A stretch of DNA of 64,000 bases from Crotophaga sulcirostris (Eukaryota; Chordata; Aves; Cuculiformes; Crotophagidae), in NCBI GenBank assembly GCA_013397455.1, contig VYZB01000077.1:2512897-2576896 (forward strand), in the 5' to 3' direction. Made by a program: the position numbers and the translations under genes. The notes beneath the pieces are model-generated. The model had not been told where the DNA came from. It worked only from the letters and a program-made list of their open reading frames with translations, and searched no databases. Shown here in pieces: positions 22,483 through 37,254 of this stretch. The first letter of the stretch is position 1; each line of letters begins with the position of its first letter.

Positions 22483-25400
22483 AGAGGGACAAAAGAAGAG
22501 AGCTAATTTTAAGATAGTTTTGACCACACTCTATTCAGTGCTTATCCTGTGTTCACATCTGTGATGTCTGAGTGCCATGCTTATTACCATCATATGTTGG
22601 TGGTTTTCTTATCCTTCACTGTTATCACCAAGAGAAGAAGAATGTGCATGTTTTGGTAGGTTGTTTCTGTTTTGACTTATTTAGTTCAAGGACTTCACTA
22701 GAGTAGGGGCCTGTTAAGTAATTCCATAGTATTGTACATAATTTCAGTCCTGTCATCCATTTTTCAGGAATAAGATTGCTGCTGCAGTTCCAATGCTGAG
22801 CACCGAATTTTCAAAGATATGGGCACTTGCAGTGCCCATTCATCATTGCTGGAGTTAAAATACCCAGACTTCACACACAAGAAGATGTTCTTCAGGAGTC
22901 AGAGCTGCCACTGCCTGGCAGAAAAGGAAACTGATGACTTGACATCTGTAAAGGTACTCTGTGGGTCACAAATAGCCGGTGCCAAGTCAACAGTTTTCTC
23001 CCTGCTGGCTAAAATTTGATCCATATGCTCTGTAGGAAGTTTGTTTTTTGAGATGGCATCTGGAGTGCAAAAGAAACACTGAGATCTAAGAGAAAGCTAT
23101 ACTGGAAATATATGGATTTATTACAGACCTTTACATGGCTTTTTAGTTTGCATTAAGTGCTTTATGTTTCAGCTATCAAAAATCATCAGAAATTCCTTAA
23201 TGAACCTTTAAAAAAACAATTAGGGGGAAAAAAGAACAACTAGCAGGCACATTAGAAGAGGTAGCATTCATCAAAACTTGGCCCCATTGTCTTTATAAAG
23301 CTTTCAATTTTGTCAATGTTTTCTTTAATGTAATAACTTTAAAACAAAGAATTCTTCTTCCATTACTGTGGTCTGTTTCTATTGAGTTTGATATTCAATG
23401 CAAAGTCATTATCTACTTCATGAAGAGGTAAGAGAGCCATTAGTCAACAGCTGATTAAATGTAGTTCTTACAGTATGCTTGTACTTAAAAAAAAAATGCA
23501 GCTGAAGTTGCCCTCAGGAAAATAAAAACCCTGAGTTCCTGCACTTTGTATATGAGGCGCTGTTTTTTATCGCTAAAGCACAGTCTTGGAACTTTACAAA
23601 CTCCTGTTGTAAAATTTTCTAAAACAGCACACACATTCACGCAAACTGACTGAATATTGCAGTGCTTCAAGCTGTTTAAAATAATGGAGGTCTAGCAGCT
23701 TCTGACCTAGAAAGCTACCATCTAGCTTTTTATTTAGTATTCCCTTAAAAATGGATCTGCTCAAATAGCATGTTGTCAAAAGAAATTGAAGCGTCTTAGT
23801 TCATTGTCCTGAAATATCCAATTTACCTTTTATACCATATCAAGGTAGCAGACAGAACACAGAACAACGTCACTGGAGGGCTCATGCTAATGACTTGGTA
23901 TGCTTAATTTGGTTTGGTGGGTTTCTTTAAACCTACTGAGTAGAGCATAATATCCCCCAAAAGTATCAGCTTGAGTTTAGACAACCTTGAATATCCTTTC
24001 TATGGTTTTCTATTTGCACCAAGACAAGAGCCATACAACTTCAAAATCTGGGCTAGCCTGAGACTTGTAAAGAGCAAGAGTTCCTTTGCATCATCATTCT
24101 CCTAGAGAATTCAAGTTTTGGATATTTTGTCCTTTATACATTGTGATCTCATCCCCAACACAGTCCCTGTGGTAAAACATTTCCTATTACCTGCAGGGCA
24201 GGAGCCCTTGGAACCTTTAAAGCTTGCCTTATCCTCAGGCTCTCAAGAAGGACAAGAACAAATCACTAGAAAATCCAGGATTCATAAACCACACTGTGCT
24301 TAAGGAGGATGAGCGACTACCTCTTCAGCTCCTTTTATTCTCAGATGTATTGTGTAATTTGTTTCCATTCATCATGTTCACTTTCCTGCTTCCAATAGTT
24401 TGTTCAGGAATGCTTTTCTCTCATGCTACTCAGAGAAAAATCCATCTAAACTTGAAAAATTTAGTTAATAACATATTACCAATCCAGCCATTAATAGAAA
24501 TTACTACTCTTTCAAGGCTTTATTGCTGCTTATATCCATTTTTAGTACTTTTATAGTTGTTTTCTTTCTGTTTGGCTACCCGTAAACATAATATATTTGT
24601 AAAAGGAAAAGCAGCAGTACTTATGAGCACACTGATAATAGAGTAGGACCTGACTGGGTATATTAAATACGGTACAAGGACAAATCTGCTCTGAGATTTC
24701 ACAGTTTAAGCGCAGCACACAAGACTACAGGCAGGCATTATTAGGAAGCCAGATAAGACTACACTGCATCTTGCTAAGCAGAGCTCTCAGTAACCCCCCA
24801 AACACGGACAGGTCAGATTCCTATTCAGCTTCCCTGACAACCAGAGACTCAAATAATTAAATAAAGATTTTCCGCACCGACTGACAGTTACACTCTTGTT
24901 CCTTCCTGATCTAGTTTTTTGGTAGTGGCTAAGAGCGTAAAAAATGCAGGACTTCAAAACCCATTCCTTTCCCCTCTCTGTGCAGCACTGCCAGACCACA
25001 GGAGCTTTTGTCTGTTGGCACTCTGTTAGCTGGGATGGCAGCGGTGACTGAACCTTTGGGCATGTACTGCCGTCCCAAGGGTCTGGTCTAGTTCTTCTAG
25101 CCCGTGACTGGTAACTCTTAATGTTGTGCAGGCCAGCCACTAGAGGGGAATAGAGTCATACTCGACTAGTATGGGTTACTGCATTGTGAACTGCTCTGCA
25201 GGAACATCTCAGAAGTGGCTGTGAACAAGTGCTGTGCTTGAGTCAGCTTGCAACTCTGGCTCATGCTGTAGCCAGATGACTTTTGTGCGTGCACATTGCA
25301 TTCAGACAACAAGGTTTTCTTAAGGGCCTATAAACCCAGAATGTTTGTATACGCACTGTGTAATTATTATAAATGTTTGTACTGCTGGCTGTGTCCTACT

Positions 25401-28400
25401 TACTTGCAGGGGTCAAGTCATGCAGGCTCTGAACCACTGAGCATTTCAGCATGGTTTTTAACTAAAAAGCATACACATAAATTAGGTAAGTCAGGTCCTT
25501 AACCATTTAAAGGACACTGCTAGATGGTGACCGTTTCAAGGGGGAGGCAATGGGAACAGCAGAAGAGATCAATCTCAGGTTACTCTAGCCTAGAAGGGCT
25601 GCTAAGTCTTTGCTGCCTAGAAGCTACTTCTCTGTGAAGCTGCTAAAGCTACTAAAAGAGTGAGTAGATATACAACCCACTCAAGATAGAGGAAGCTTAG
25701 GACAAATGGTTTTCAGATCATGAAATTAGCTTGTGTTGTTAAGAGCAGAGGAGCCCAAGTTGTTTACAGGACAGCTAACTAACAGTAGGCAAGGATTCTC
25801 CATATTCATCAGGAATCCCCAAAGGGGAGACTGTTTTCCAGGTTGTTTTTTATTACCAGAACATACGTAAGGATGAGCAAGATTATACTCAATGAGCAGA
25901 GTAGTAATGCTAACTTCTAACATTTAAAAAAGAAAAACAAATAAATACGTGTCTAAGCAAAAATCATCAAGAAAAACCTTAAAATAGTTTTTAAATCTTC
26001 AAATGTCACAGTTTCAAGGCCCCTGCCCCCCACCCCTGTCCTCCCCTGCCCTCTCCCCTGACACAAAGCTGTGATCTCTAGTAACTCTTTTTGCATAGTG
26101 AAAGCCAAGATGCTGTTGTAGCCATTTGACTGCAGGATCTAGAGGTGGAAAAAAACCCAACACTGAACATAAAAGGAGTGATGGTAAAAATATATGAGTT
26201 GGCAACGCTGCAGTATCTTCTTTTCCAAGCTTAATGGAGCTGGATTTGAAGACAATACCCAGAGACAAGAGCTTAAAAACTGAAAATTTGCTAACCTAAA
26301 GATTGCTATCTTCACACAAAAATCCAGGCAAGGTGGTATGTGTTGCTTTCTAGTGAGAGGGAGGCTAACAATGATCCCATTTAATTTCCTGTAGCAGGAA
26401 GCTTAACAACTGTTCAGTAATAATATCTCCTTAGGTGATTACTGCTTATACTTGGAGGGATATGAAATTAGAGGAAGTCCTTGAAATATTAATGCCAATG
26501 CCCATTACAGTCCTTGAAGAGGAGGACAAGGACCTTGGACTGAATGTGCCACTGAATGCTTGCCCTTGGCAGCATTGCAGCCATCACACTCACATCTGAT
26601 TCTTTCTACAGGGGAAAAATTCTTGGCTTGGGATCTGTCCCCTTGGGTTTGTTTCTCATGGAAAATGCTGCATACAAGGTTACTTCATCATGGCTGATTT
26701 GCTTAGCTGGAAAGAGAGATTGATATTTCTGCTATGAAAGTAACTGGAGTTTAATGTTTCTGCATCTATCTGCTTTCATGAAGTTTCACATGATTTTCCT
26801 AAAGCAACATACGTGCAGGTCTTCATAGGCTGCTGCCTCGATAATGAGTTGCATTTTCCACCTGATACACCAAATCTTAGCATACAGCTGTCTCCCACTA
26901 GCAATTATGAACTTGAAGCATTTAAAAGAATATCCATTACAATAAGAACATACATCAGACAATTAGCAAAAAGGTAATTGAATTTGTCTCCTGTCCCAAA
27001 ACAGAGGGAAAGGCTTGGCTTGTTATTAGTAACATGACATCCTTAATAACATTTTAAAATGTATTTTTAATCTAAGATTAATTTTCGAGCACTTGATAAA
27101 GCAATTTACATTTCATAAGCTTCATTGTCCTAAACAATTTTGAAATAAAGGATTATCTCCTGTAGCAAAATTGAAAGGCTCATTTGGAGACTAGGTTACC
27201 TATGTGTCAGAGTTTTTTATGAAAAGATATAGACAGTTTTTTGCTGGAAACTTTTTTCATGCGGATTGAGGAATGTATTGTCTGTTTTACAGAAATATTT
27301 TAAGTTCAGTCATGTTCTTATCAGGAAATTTAAATTCCAAACTCTACGTCTGAAAAATAATATGCAGGTTGAAACCAACTTCCCTTCAGAAGAACAAAGC
27401 ATGCAAATATAGGCCACATATATTGTAGAGATGCTAATTAAGTGATTGTACACAACACTGCAGCTAACTATTAATTGTGGCTTTAAGTGTTCTAGGAGTC
27501 AAGATTTTAATGTTTTGGCAATCGTTGGCCAATCTGCTTTAAATCTTCTTTACTACTGTGTTTACATGAATTGGACCGCAGTTGTTCTGTTCCAGTTGGA
27601 TTTGTGGGCTGAGTCTTGAATGTTCTGTTCTGTGGGAAATATTTGTTCCAACTGACCCATGTAGAATTATACTGTACTTTTCATAATATGCTATAGAAAT
27701 TCAGCATAATGACTTTCTTTACAAGAACTACTTAGTAATTGTCAGGTCAGCATTAATACATGACCTGAAAGACTAATTTATGGACTTCAGTACATTATCA
27801 AAGATAAGCATGAGAATTCTTTTACATTTGTTTGGCTATTAAGGCATTTTTTGGTAAATGCTGTAGGGGAGGGATTTTTTAAAAGAAATGGGGTTGCTTG
27901 TGAATTTACATAAGGACTTTTTGATGATGTCTAAACAGTGGCGTGGAAGCTGAAAAAACATGGAGAGAAGCACAAGGACTAAGTGTCTGGAAAACCATTC
28001 AAAGAGGAAACTGTGTGAGTATCTGGATAACTAACATAAGTAATGGGAGTGAGCAAAGTAGTAGATTCATACAGTGTACAACATTAATTCTCTGGAGAAT
28101 GCAGAAAGCATCATAGACCAGGTATGATGGTTCATTAGCAAATGGTATCTATCAAGCTCACTATGCTACGCTATGCTGGCAGTTTTGTCGCAATGATGAA
28201 GTAAACAACACATTTGTGTACTTATACCTAAGAAGAGAGGAAAAAATTCCAGGAGGTTTGGAATCACACCTGCAAGATGGAGCCTACACCTCTATATTTA
28301 GTAGGATTAGTATCAGGTCCATCGTAAGGATACAGGGTAAAAAAAGAACACAAAGCCTGAAGTTTTGAAAGGGATTTTGAAATGTTATATTTCAGAAAAC

Positions 28401-30171
28401 AGAAATACATTATCTGCCAAATTTGTTGGTGCAGCCTTTTTCTCAAGTAGCAACATGCTGCACTTGAGAAAAAAAATGCATGAATGAACAGTCTGTTCAA
28501 AACAGAGAAAATGTAAGAAAGCAGCATTTTTGGTATCACCAGCAGATTGTGAGCGTGTACACAGGTTGCTGTTAACTGAGCTTTAGATAATGTACACTGG
28601 TATTTGGGACATTTCAAAATTTTTGGAAAATCAGTTTGGATAGTTATCAGAGATTAAGTTGGTAGTGAACATTCTCCTAAACCATTAATCCACAATTCCA
28701 TTTGGGAATGCAGTACCCGTCTTACTCAAATGTTTTTCCCATTTCTTTTCCCCCTATTCACTTCCTATTTATCATTTATGATTGCTATGAAGAGGTATTC
28801 AAACCAGATGAGTATATTAAAGTAGATAAGCTTATTATCTACTTCTTTATTTCGTGTTGATAAGGATGCTCTGCAAATTTAATATGAGTGTAGGGAAATA
28901 AAAAAAACCACAAAGATGACTGGAATTTGGTCTCCGGTACCTAAGCACATCACACAGAACAATCCAGATGTTCACTGACAATGCATTTTCCTACCTTAAA
29001 TCAGTATTTTTCTCTTTTTCTGCTTTGCACTGAGTTTTCTCTGTCTAGTCTGTAAAGGTCCCTTAGAACACCCCACTTTCCCTTCTACCCCTTTCTTTAG
29101 CATAGATGAAGCATTCTTGCCACTGAAAAAATTCCTTATCCCAGGATCTACACTAACTACTCTCATTTCAGATGGTGACACGGGTGCCAAGGATGGAAAT
29201 CTCAGTTTTTGTTACTTTAGGCTTTGTTTTGCCCTTCTCATCTGGCTATGCTGAAACATTTGTAGTAAAGATACTTCTGTTTAAGGTTGCAAATCTGATG
29301 TTTCAGTTCAGTTATAAAGAAGGTAACCAGCCTCAGCAGAGCTTTGTTTCAATGACAGTAATGATTTGTACCTCAGGATCTAGTCTTCTGTCTCCACCAA
29401 CAGTAAAGTCTTGCTTCAAGAAATGAACATTCTAATCTTCTACTCAAGGTCCTTAGGACAGAAGAATAACTATTTATCCAACACCAGCTCTGTAGAAAGA
29501 ATTATTTCATTGCAGATTATCACCTCTATCATCCACTTGCATTTACCTCTGCACTGAGATTGAAGTTACACTGATTTTCAAACTTCTTCAATCCCCCTTG
29601 CACCCACCATTCTTGAGGAGAATTCTTCAGTTTCAGTCACTGCTCTTAGGCACTGTTTCTGTCCTCTCTTACCTGATCCAGAGCCTGCAATGATGAAAAA
29701 ATTACATTCTGTGTCATTCATTGGAATACTAAAATTTGGAATATTTTTCCAAATTATTTACTAGCATCACAACAAAATTTCTTCTCCTTTTTAGTTTAAA
29801 GTTATGTACCCATTTGAGTCATTATGTATGACAGCAATGAAGCTATGTGCACATATATTTTAATAGAGTTACGATTAGCTGGTCCAAATTGATGAGAAGT
29901 TTTCTACTGCATTGTATTTTAACAGAAATTCAAGTAGGATATATACTGGTATGAGTTAACAGGTTATAAGTCTTTTCATGACAGAATTAACTCATGGAAA
30001 TGAAATCTTCTTCTTAGTTTAAAGGTTGACTGTGTTTCTCGTGATCTGAATAAAATGATATTTCAAATATGAATTCCTTTTCCACTGTAACCAGCACCTT
30101 AAACCAGTAAATTCCAGTCAAAGGCTGGATAGCATATGGGCATCCTCCTCAAATTTTCATTCAATAATAAT

Positions 30172-30192
30172 AACACAAACAAACAAACAAAG
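30172..30192. repeat. Short (AAAC)n run
   Basis: Four to five AAAC units in AT-rich DNA. Similar short runs occur near 49576 and 63251. Confidence 0.7.
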
Positions 30193-33100
30193 AAATCCCA
30201 AAACAAAGCATAATATTACAAAAATATCTGGTTCTGGTTTCTGGAAGATGTTTAAATCTCTCCTGTCTGCTTTGAGGGTATTATCTAAGGAGAGCAGAAG
30301 AGGAACTGCCACCTGAGAATTAATTTTTAAACATTGTAAAGGTATTTTAAGGTGTTTTAAACGTAGTTTTAAATCTTCAGAGAAAGCTTTGCACAAACAA
30401 AGGAAGGAAATGGAAATACTACAAGAAGACATTTTCCTTACAAGTACAGAACAGAGTGTAATTGAGTTTCAGTTCACATTCAAGAAGCTTGAAAAACAAC
30501 ATATCAGAAATGCAAATACATACAGTATGTTTAAAGACAAATATAATGCAATTGGTCTGGGTAGTAGCTAAATCAGGAAATTGACTGTAGTTGTCATTTA
30601 TTTTATGAGAATATAATATAATTACAAGGCTGTTGAAAGAGAAGCTTATATACATCACAATTACTGGGTGAAGACATTATGTTCCTTACATGAAATTCTA
30701 CCCTCAGACTCTGAGGCAAGGGATGAAGCGGCAGAGAGTGTGGTAACAGAGTTAAGAGCCCCACAGAGCACTAGAGAAAGCTGTACTGCCAGCAAAGTTC
30801 ACAGAGGGTGCAAGGAGGCAATCAGCATCATTTGAAAATGAAGCAACACAAGAACATGGAATAAAGGAAATGCTCAGGCCACGAAAAGAACCCTTTCTTT
30901 TTATAGGCTTCAGATTAGGCCACTCCTACACCCACACAGAATGCAAGTAAAGAGTATGAGGACAAACGTAGCCTTCAGTGTCCAGCCTGGGCTGGAGTAT
31001 AAAGTTACAAATGGTGATGTCCCAACTGATTTGGAGCTTGAAGATGCAAAAGTAAGGAGCAAGATTTGCCACCATGTATTAACAGAAAGCTAATACTGAT
31101 ACCTGAGAGCAAGAAAAGTGGTGTTTGTAGATTTGCTCGGACATTAAAGTGATCTGTTAAAGGATTAGTTCCTAAGTCCTGCAGAGCTTCCATTAGATTT
31201 GTAGAGTAAGTGAAACAAAAATTCCAGCATGACTAAGAAAATTTATGTGCAATATAATGGTGGTGATGAGCTGCAGGATAAGATCAAATGCGTTTTCTCC
31301 TATGGCCTACTGAACAATAAGATCAGAGACCATTTTGGCTATAGTCCAAGGAGCACGCTAAGCAGAACAAAAAAAGATATGAGCTGAAGGAACATTAGGA
31401 AATGAGTGATTACAATAAAATCAGATATAAGATGTGTGCAAAATGCATGCTGCAGGAGGAGGTAGTGTGTTTTTAAGAAGTGGACTGGAACTGGGGTTTG
31501 GGAAGATGTGAATTGCAACGGTTGATCTAGCCTAACAACAGAAGTAATGTCACTTTGCATAAAAAAGAATGAGACATTGGGCCATATGAAATGCTGTAGT
31601 GGCAGACTAGGAGTCAAATAGGGTTCGTACCCATTCTGTTCAGTTAATTTTTCCCAAAGCAACTGGACTGTGATTATAATTTGCAGTCTGATATTAATAT
31701 ACCACCCAAAAGGTTCTTAAAATGCTACCCAACACTTTGGCAAGGTGACAGCCACAGCAGAATCACCTTTAAAACATTTGCAAAACCTTTCAAAAGTGCA
31801 ATCCAGGTGAAAAAAACAATTACTTTTTACAAAGTCATTTCTGTGGTGTTGTATTTTCTATCAGTACTTTTCTTATATTTACCTGAACTTTATTTTACTC
31901 CTGGATAATGTAGAGGAGCTCTCTCAGTTGTAAGAAATTTCAAATTGCTTATGCCAGGATGCTAGAAAGAGCAGTTTTGCTGTTCTGTATTAGACTAGGC
32001 CACAAGACTGCCAGGCATCAAGTATTTTATCAGGTGAAGGAGGAGCTTTTCCATATAAATGTGTTACTTTCTACCAAAAGTTGAAAAAAGCATTCCCTTT
32101 TCTATCTCAGAATTTCTAGCAAGTGGGTTTATTAGAAATCTCCCAGTAAGTTGTAACACACTGGGGAAGGGAGGTGGAAACATAGATCTCTGGTACACAC
32201 ATTTCGCCTTATACAAAAAAATGTAGAATGATACAGCTTAGTACATTACAAAGAGGTTTGTGATACTTTCACGCACGCCAAAATTTTAGCTCTTCTTATA
32301 AGTTTATATAAAATGAACGTGGATTTGTGTCTATGTAGGCTTAGCAAAGATACATAGCTTCTGTTAGCTTGGATTAGCCTTGTCTTACCTAGTTCTGCAA
32401 TGGAGACATACATTATTACTTGCTATAGACATATGCAAAAAAACCTATTGAGTTTCAACTAGAGAAAGCCTAAAAATCCAAGAGTTTGCTGGAGATGCCT
32501 TTAATGATAACCCTTTTTGTCTATGCATGAGGACATTTATATGCTCATTTCAGAGACTGCAGCAAATGCTAGCCCATAGGTAGGAAAGAGTTTGGCCTTC
32601 ACGGGTATAATTATCATTGGATAAAAAATACCCTCTGCTCTACATCTCCTTCTCTCTCCTCCAGCTGGCAATCAGCATGAACTTTCAGTGTCACAGTAAA
32701 CAGCTACACCAACAATTTATCATAGTTTTCTACTCCAAATGAGTGCTTTATTTTACAGCCTTTAACTATTTAGATGCTATTATACATATGTTCATATTTA
32801 ATTGTTTTATGTAATTAGCAAGTCCTTATGGCTGTCCTTTGTATAATATGGTCATTGTATTCACTCTTCTTTTTTTTAAGTGATGACAGAAGTGAACAGC
32901 AGTTCTCATTGTTCTGTGATCTCCTCGGCTCACTCAAATTAATTTAGGTCAGGCTGCATCAGGTTTGGATGCTCTTCCAAAATACATAAAGGGACTTTAG
33001 AAGATTGAATTAGTGATTTGCAACTTGACAATTAATCTGGTGTGATTTAATGCCAAATGAGCTTGAAGACACTGGATTGCTGCAGAAACTATTTGTGAAC

Positions 33101-34085
33101 TCCTGCCTAAATTCAACTTTCTTCTTCAGAAGGGTTATATCCAAGTAATATCATTACAATTAACATATATAATAAAACTTTCCACTTACTTATATATCAA
33201 GAATACTTGTGGACAAAGGTGCTACCTGAGATGAATAAGGGTAGCAGAATTTGTTCCAGAGCAGGACTAGCATATGAAATTTGGTGAAAGATTATTCATA
33301 AATTATCAGAACAGGAAAAGTGAACTGTAAGAGAAAAAAAAAAATTACCAAGTGAGATCAAAACTACTGGAACAATACCTACTATCTAATATCTACAGTG
33401 TCTCATTTGTAAAATTGTTTCAACAGGTAATACGGACAAAAAATGTTTATTTCTGTTCTTTAACTTCATTGGGCATTTATGCATTTCTTTTAATGTGTAT
33501 ATAGGTTAATTTAAAACCATTAAAACCTTTTGACATAAGTTCTCTCTGCACAAGGAAAACATTATTAAAAGAAATATAAATGTACATATATGGGTATAAC
33601 GTATTTCAACAGAACTAATGCTTTTAGTGGCAGTTAGATTTTTGGGTTGGTAAGCTTGTTATATAGCAAAGCCACACAAATGCTGCATCCTGAGAACACG
33701 TTATACTTAGAAAAAAAACCCAGTCACATGGACTGGAAAATGTACCATGTAAGTATTCATAATATCTAATAAGGGAGCCAGGGCCAGTAGGAGTATATAG
33801 GCAATTAGGTCAGCCTTGTTTTAATAGAAGTCATAGAAACTATAATATCAAATAGAAGCGATATCCAGGTGTTTAAATATAGGTATCTAGAGACAGCTGA
33901 GACCTTTTTCCTGAAAGTATTTGTACATATGTTCAACTTCACAGATCTTAATATCTTCATGAACACAGACTCAACAGCTGAGTGGTCCGTATCTCGAGAA
34001 AGACGAGATCAGTCCACACAGGCAGACAGGATACATGGAAAAGGAAAAAAGCCAGGGCAATAGCAAAAGGACAGAACAGATTTAA

Positions 34086-34163
34086 GTATGTACATGCATA
34101 CATACACATATGTATATGTGTATATATGCACATATGTTTGTGTATACATTCATGTATATATAA
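34086..34163. repeat. Mixed TG/CA/TA alternating tract
   Basis: Nearly 80 bases of mostly alternating purine and pyrimidine, with TACATGCATACATACACATA, TATGTATATG and ATGTATATA. It is rich in self-complementary pieces and can form hairpins or Z-DNA-like structure. Confidence 0.75.
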
Positions 34164-35031
34164 TGTCCAAGGAATGAAGAAGAAATAAAGAAGTACAAGA
34201 TTTCATGTCTGGTTAAGTGTCTTGTAAAAAAAACCACCAAAGTAAGATTCATTTGAAAACTCCCCCTATTCCATGGGTTAGGCCAACTATTACTAATGTT
34301 TGCTATAGAATGCAGAATATCTTTTCCGGTTCCTTTTGGTCCTGATTCCAGTTTTTGCACAGGTAGAGTTCCCATACTTTCATTCTATTCCACATTTTGC
34401 ATTTAGATCTTACATACTACTCAAATTATTCAAAATCCTGGTAGGTAAAATAGCAACAATCTTCCCAAAAGCCATGGCAAACAATAATTTTTACTTCTGT
34501 GGTGTGCACAAAGTGGTGTAGTGAAATGCTTATGATCAGATAACTTCTTGGAGCAGGCAGAAATTGTTTAATTTATTTCTATAATGCCATTCGTATTCAC
34601 AGCAGCTGAAAGTGGGTATCTTCATGCTTAATTTCCATTGTGCATAACTTACATTAACACAAAATAAAATAACTTCGCTCAGGTTTAAAATAGAAATTTT
34701 ATGGTAATTGTTCCTTTTGAAGTGGTTTTGTGTTCGTTCTAAATGACCAGATGCTATCAGTTCAAAAATGTGACTTTGAACATTCAAATAAAGAGCTTTT
34801 TTCTGTTGACGCCAGCAGATGTGCAAAATCACCAATGATATAAAATGTACATTGTGTTTCATTATCAGTCTGTGGGTCAGGGCAAGCTCAGGTTCATACT
34901 AGAATGCCATAAAATATTGAAAATTAGAGCTAGAAATGTCCTTTATGCTCTTCTTTGTCCCAAAGGCAAAATCAGCTACATCTATATCACTTGTGATGTA
35001 TGTTTGTCAAATATATTCCTTAATTCCTGCA

Positions 35032-35081
35032 GTGTGAAAGACTACACACCTTTCCAGTGTGAGAAACTGCACACCTTTCCT
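35032..35081. repeat. Two-copy 25-bp tandem duplication
   Basis: The copies at 35032-35056 and 35057-35081 both start GTGTGA and share CACACCTTTCC at the same offset; they differ at 5 of 25 positions. Confidence 0.75.
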
Positions 35082-37254
35082 GTTCCAGCTCTCCACTCCA
35101 TGAGAGAAAGCATTTCTAATTTTTATTTGTTTTTTCCTCTGATATTTGAGATCTTTCACATGAAAGACATGGAGGGGAAAAAAATTTCCCATCCTCCTTG
35201 TAGCAGCATTCAATATACGTGAAACTCAGTTCTAGTTTTAAAAAAACAGAAATCGTTTTTTCACCACTAAGAAAGAAAAACTGTTAAAAAAGCTTTAACA
35301 GAAAAAGTGTACTTAAAGTAAACCAACATTTTTTTTTAAAGTACAGTTTTCTACAGAATATTCCGTCAGCTAAGAAAACAATGCTGTTTCATTTTAGGAA
35401 AACACGTTTATTCTTTTCTTTTTTTTCTAATGATTCTTGGATCTCTAAATCTCATTGAATCATTGTGCTGTCACCGGTTGCTGCACTGTAGGGATGGAAG
35501 CAGTATTCTTTATCATCACTGTCTCTGAACTCTGTTATTAATTTTTCAATAGGTAACCAAGACAATTCCAAAAAGAGAGGAAGCAGAGACTTCCAGCACT
35601 CATGGGGAGGCTATATTTTAGATGGATTTCCATCTCTGCATTCCCCCGAGGAATCCCATTCGCTATTTTTATTGGCAGCAAAGAAAACTAAATATTCATG
35701 TGTTTCTCCTTTTTATATTTATATGCATACCATATCTTCTTTTAAAGCTCTACTTTAGGATTCTCTTCTCCGTCTCCCATCCAGGCCCTACAACTTAGGA
35801 GATGAGTTACAGCCCTTTTCTTAATATGTTCCTGGATTGAAATGTTTTATTATAGTAAAGAAGTTCTGACTTCTTAATCAAAAAGTCATATTATATTCAT
35901 GGATCAGGTAACTGCTGTAGGCAACTATTTGGTGGCACTTGACTGTAGGCAGCAGTCTGGGAGTTCCTGTTCCTCCTACTTTTGCTCTTTGTTATGCTTT
36001 TTCTAAGTCTCTTTACTACAGAAAATGGGCTCAAGATCTTAACTCCCATGCAGCTGTCCAGGGCTATTTGAAAAGGACTGAAAATGTGTTATTAGTTTAA
36101 AAATCGCATTCACCTTTCTACTGTATTTTATCATCAAATAGTTTTATCCAGATGTGATGCAGCATTCGATCTTTATCTTTCTCTGCCTTTCATTTGACAG
36201 TCTAATGACATTGCTGACACATACACCACATATTTGAAGGCAATAGTAATAATTGGGTAAGTGGTATGTAATCACATTCTTAGCATGTAAGGAACTGTAA
36301 ATATGCGTCTCCATTATCTCTGAGATCTATAAAAGGGCAAAAAGTCCAACTACGTATGGCAAAGTTGAGTTCAAGTCTAGTGCTTTCTTGAGCACAGCAA
36401 CTTCATCCACGTTGCCAAGTAGCTACAGTGCTGCTTGGCACAGCACTTACCCTACATCTCTTCACATCTGCAGTAGACACATCCAAAAGTATCCACAGTT
36501 ACCAACTTCAGTTCAGCAGTAACTGCTGCCTGCTGTTGCCCCTCTTGATCTTCCTGCTCAACAGTCTGTGCGATCTGAAGTGTATCTGGCTTTCCCTAGT
36601 CTCCAGGATTGCATAATATATCTGAAAGAACTGGCATTTGAAAACAGGCAGTGCATAGAGGAGACATTTCCATCAGCAGCTCAGGTATCTGACAACTGAA
36701 CTGTTTAACACCATTCTAGCCAAGCTCCCCATCACAAAAAGAAAGTTTCAATCCAGATCAATGCCGCCACACATGCTTCAACATTCCTGGTGTGACTAGG
36801 AAGGGTGTCCAAAATTTTCAGAGGTAGCCAGCCATATTTGAGAATGTGGCTCACCACATCTAGCACCTTCAGGAAACCTCTGGAACCTACAGGCATTAGC
36901 CTGTACTGATCTGGGAGCCAGCCCGGGGTCAGCATGTCAGGAAGGAACACACTAGTCAGTGAAGACTTCGTCTAGTGGCAATTGATTCAGCAACCACAGT
37001 AATTTAGGTCAGAGGGAACATAAAAGCCATGTTAACTTCAAAGTTAGATCAGATTGCTTAGGGTGTTTTGCAGCCAAGTGTTCAAAGGATGAGGATGGTT
37101 TTCACAGCCTGTCAGGAGCAAACTATGCCAGTGCTTAAGGTGACGAATGTTCTTTCCCTTAACAGTGGTCATGCGTCATTTCCCATTTTTTATCTTGTGA
37201 CCATCACATCTTGTGCTCCAGCTCTGTACTTCTCAGTAGAATCTGGCTTTGTTT

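Larger units (their letters stand above)
21433..37254. other. Long AT-rich unique stretch
   Basis: About 16 kb with only simple repeats (22427, 30172, 34086) and the small duplication at 35032. The open frames here are short, overlap on both strands and show no domain I can name. The stretch may be intergenic or the intron of a gene whose exons lie elsewhere. Confidence 0.5.

Noticed and set aside
27942..28013. A possible plus-strand exon with a GTGAGT donor and one open phase
   Set aside because: It stands alone, no in-phase partner exon was found, and the acceptor is weak.
28264..28617. A 117-codon minus-strand open frame
   Set aside because: Low-complexity composition, no domain and no splice context.
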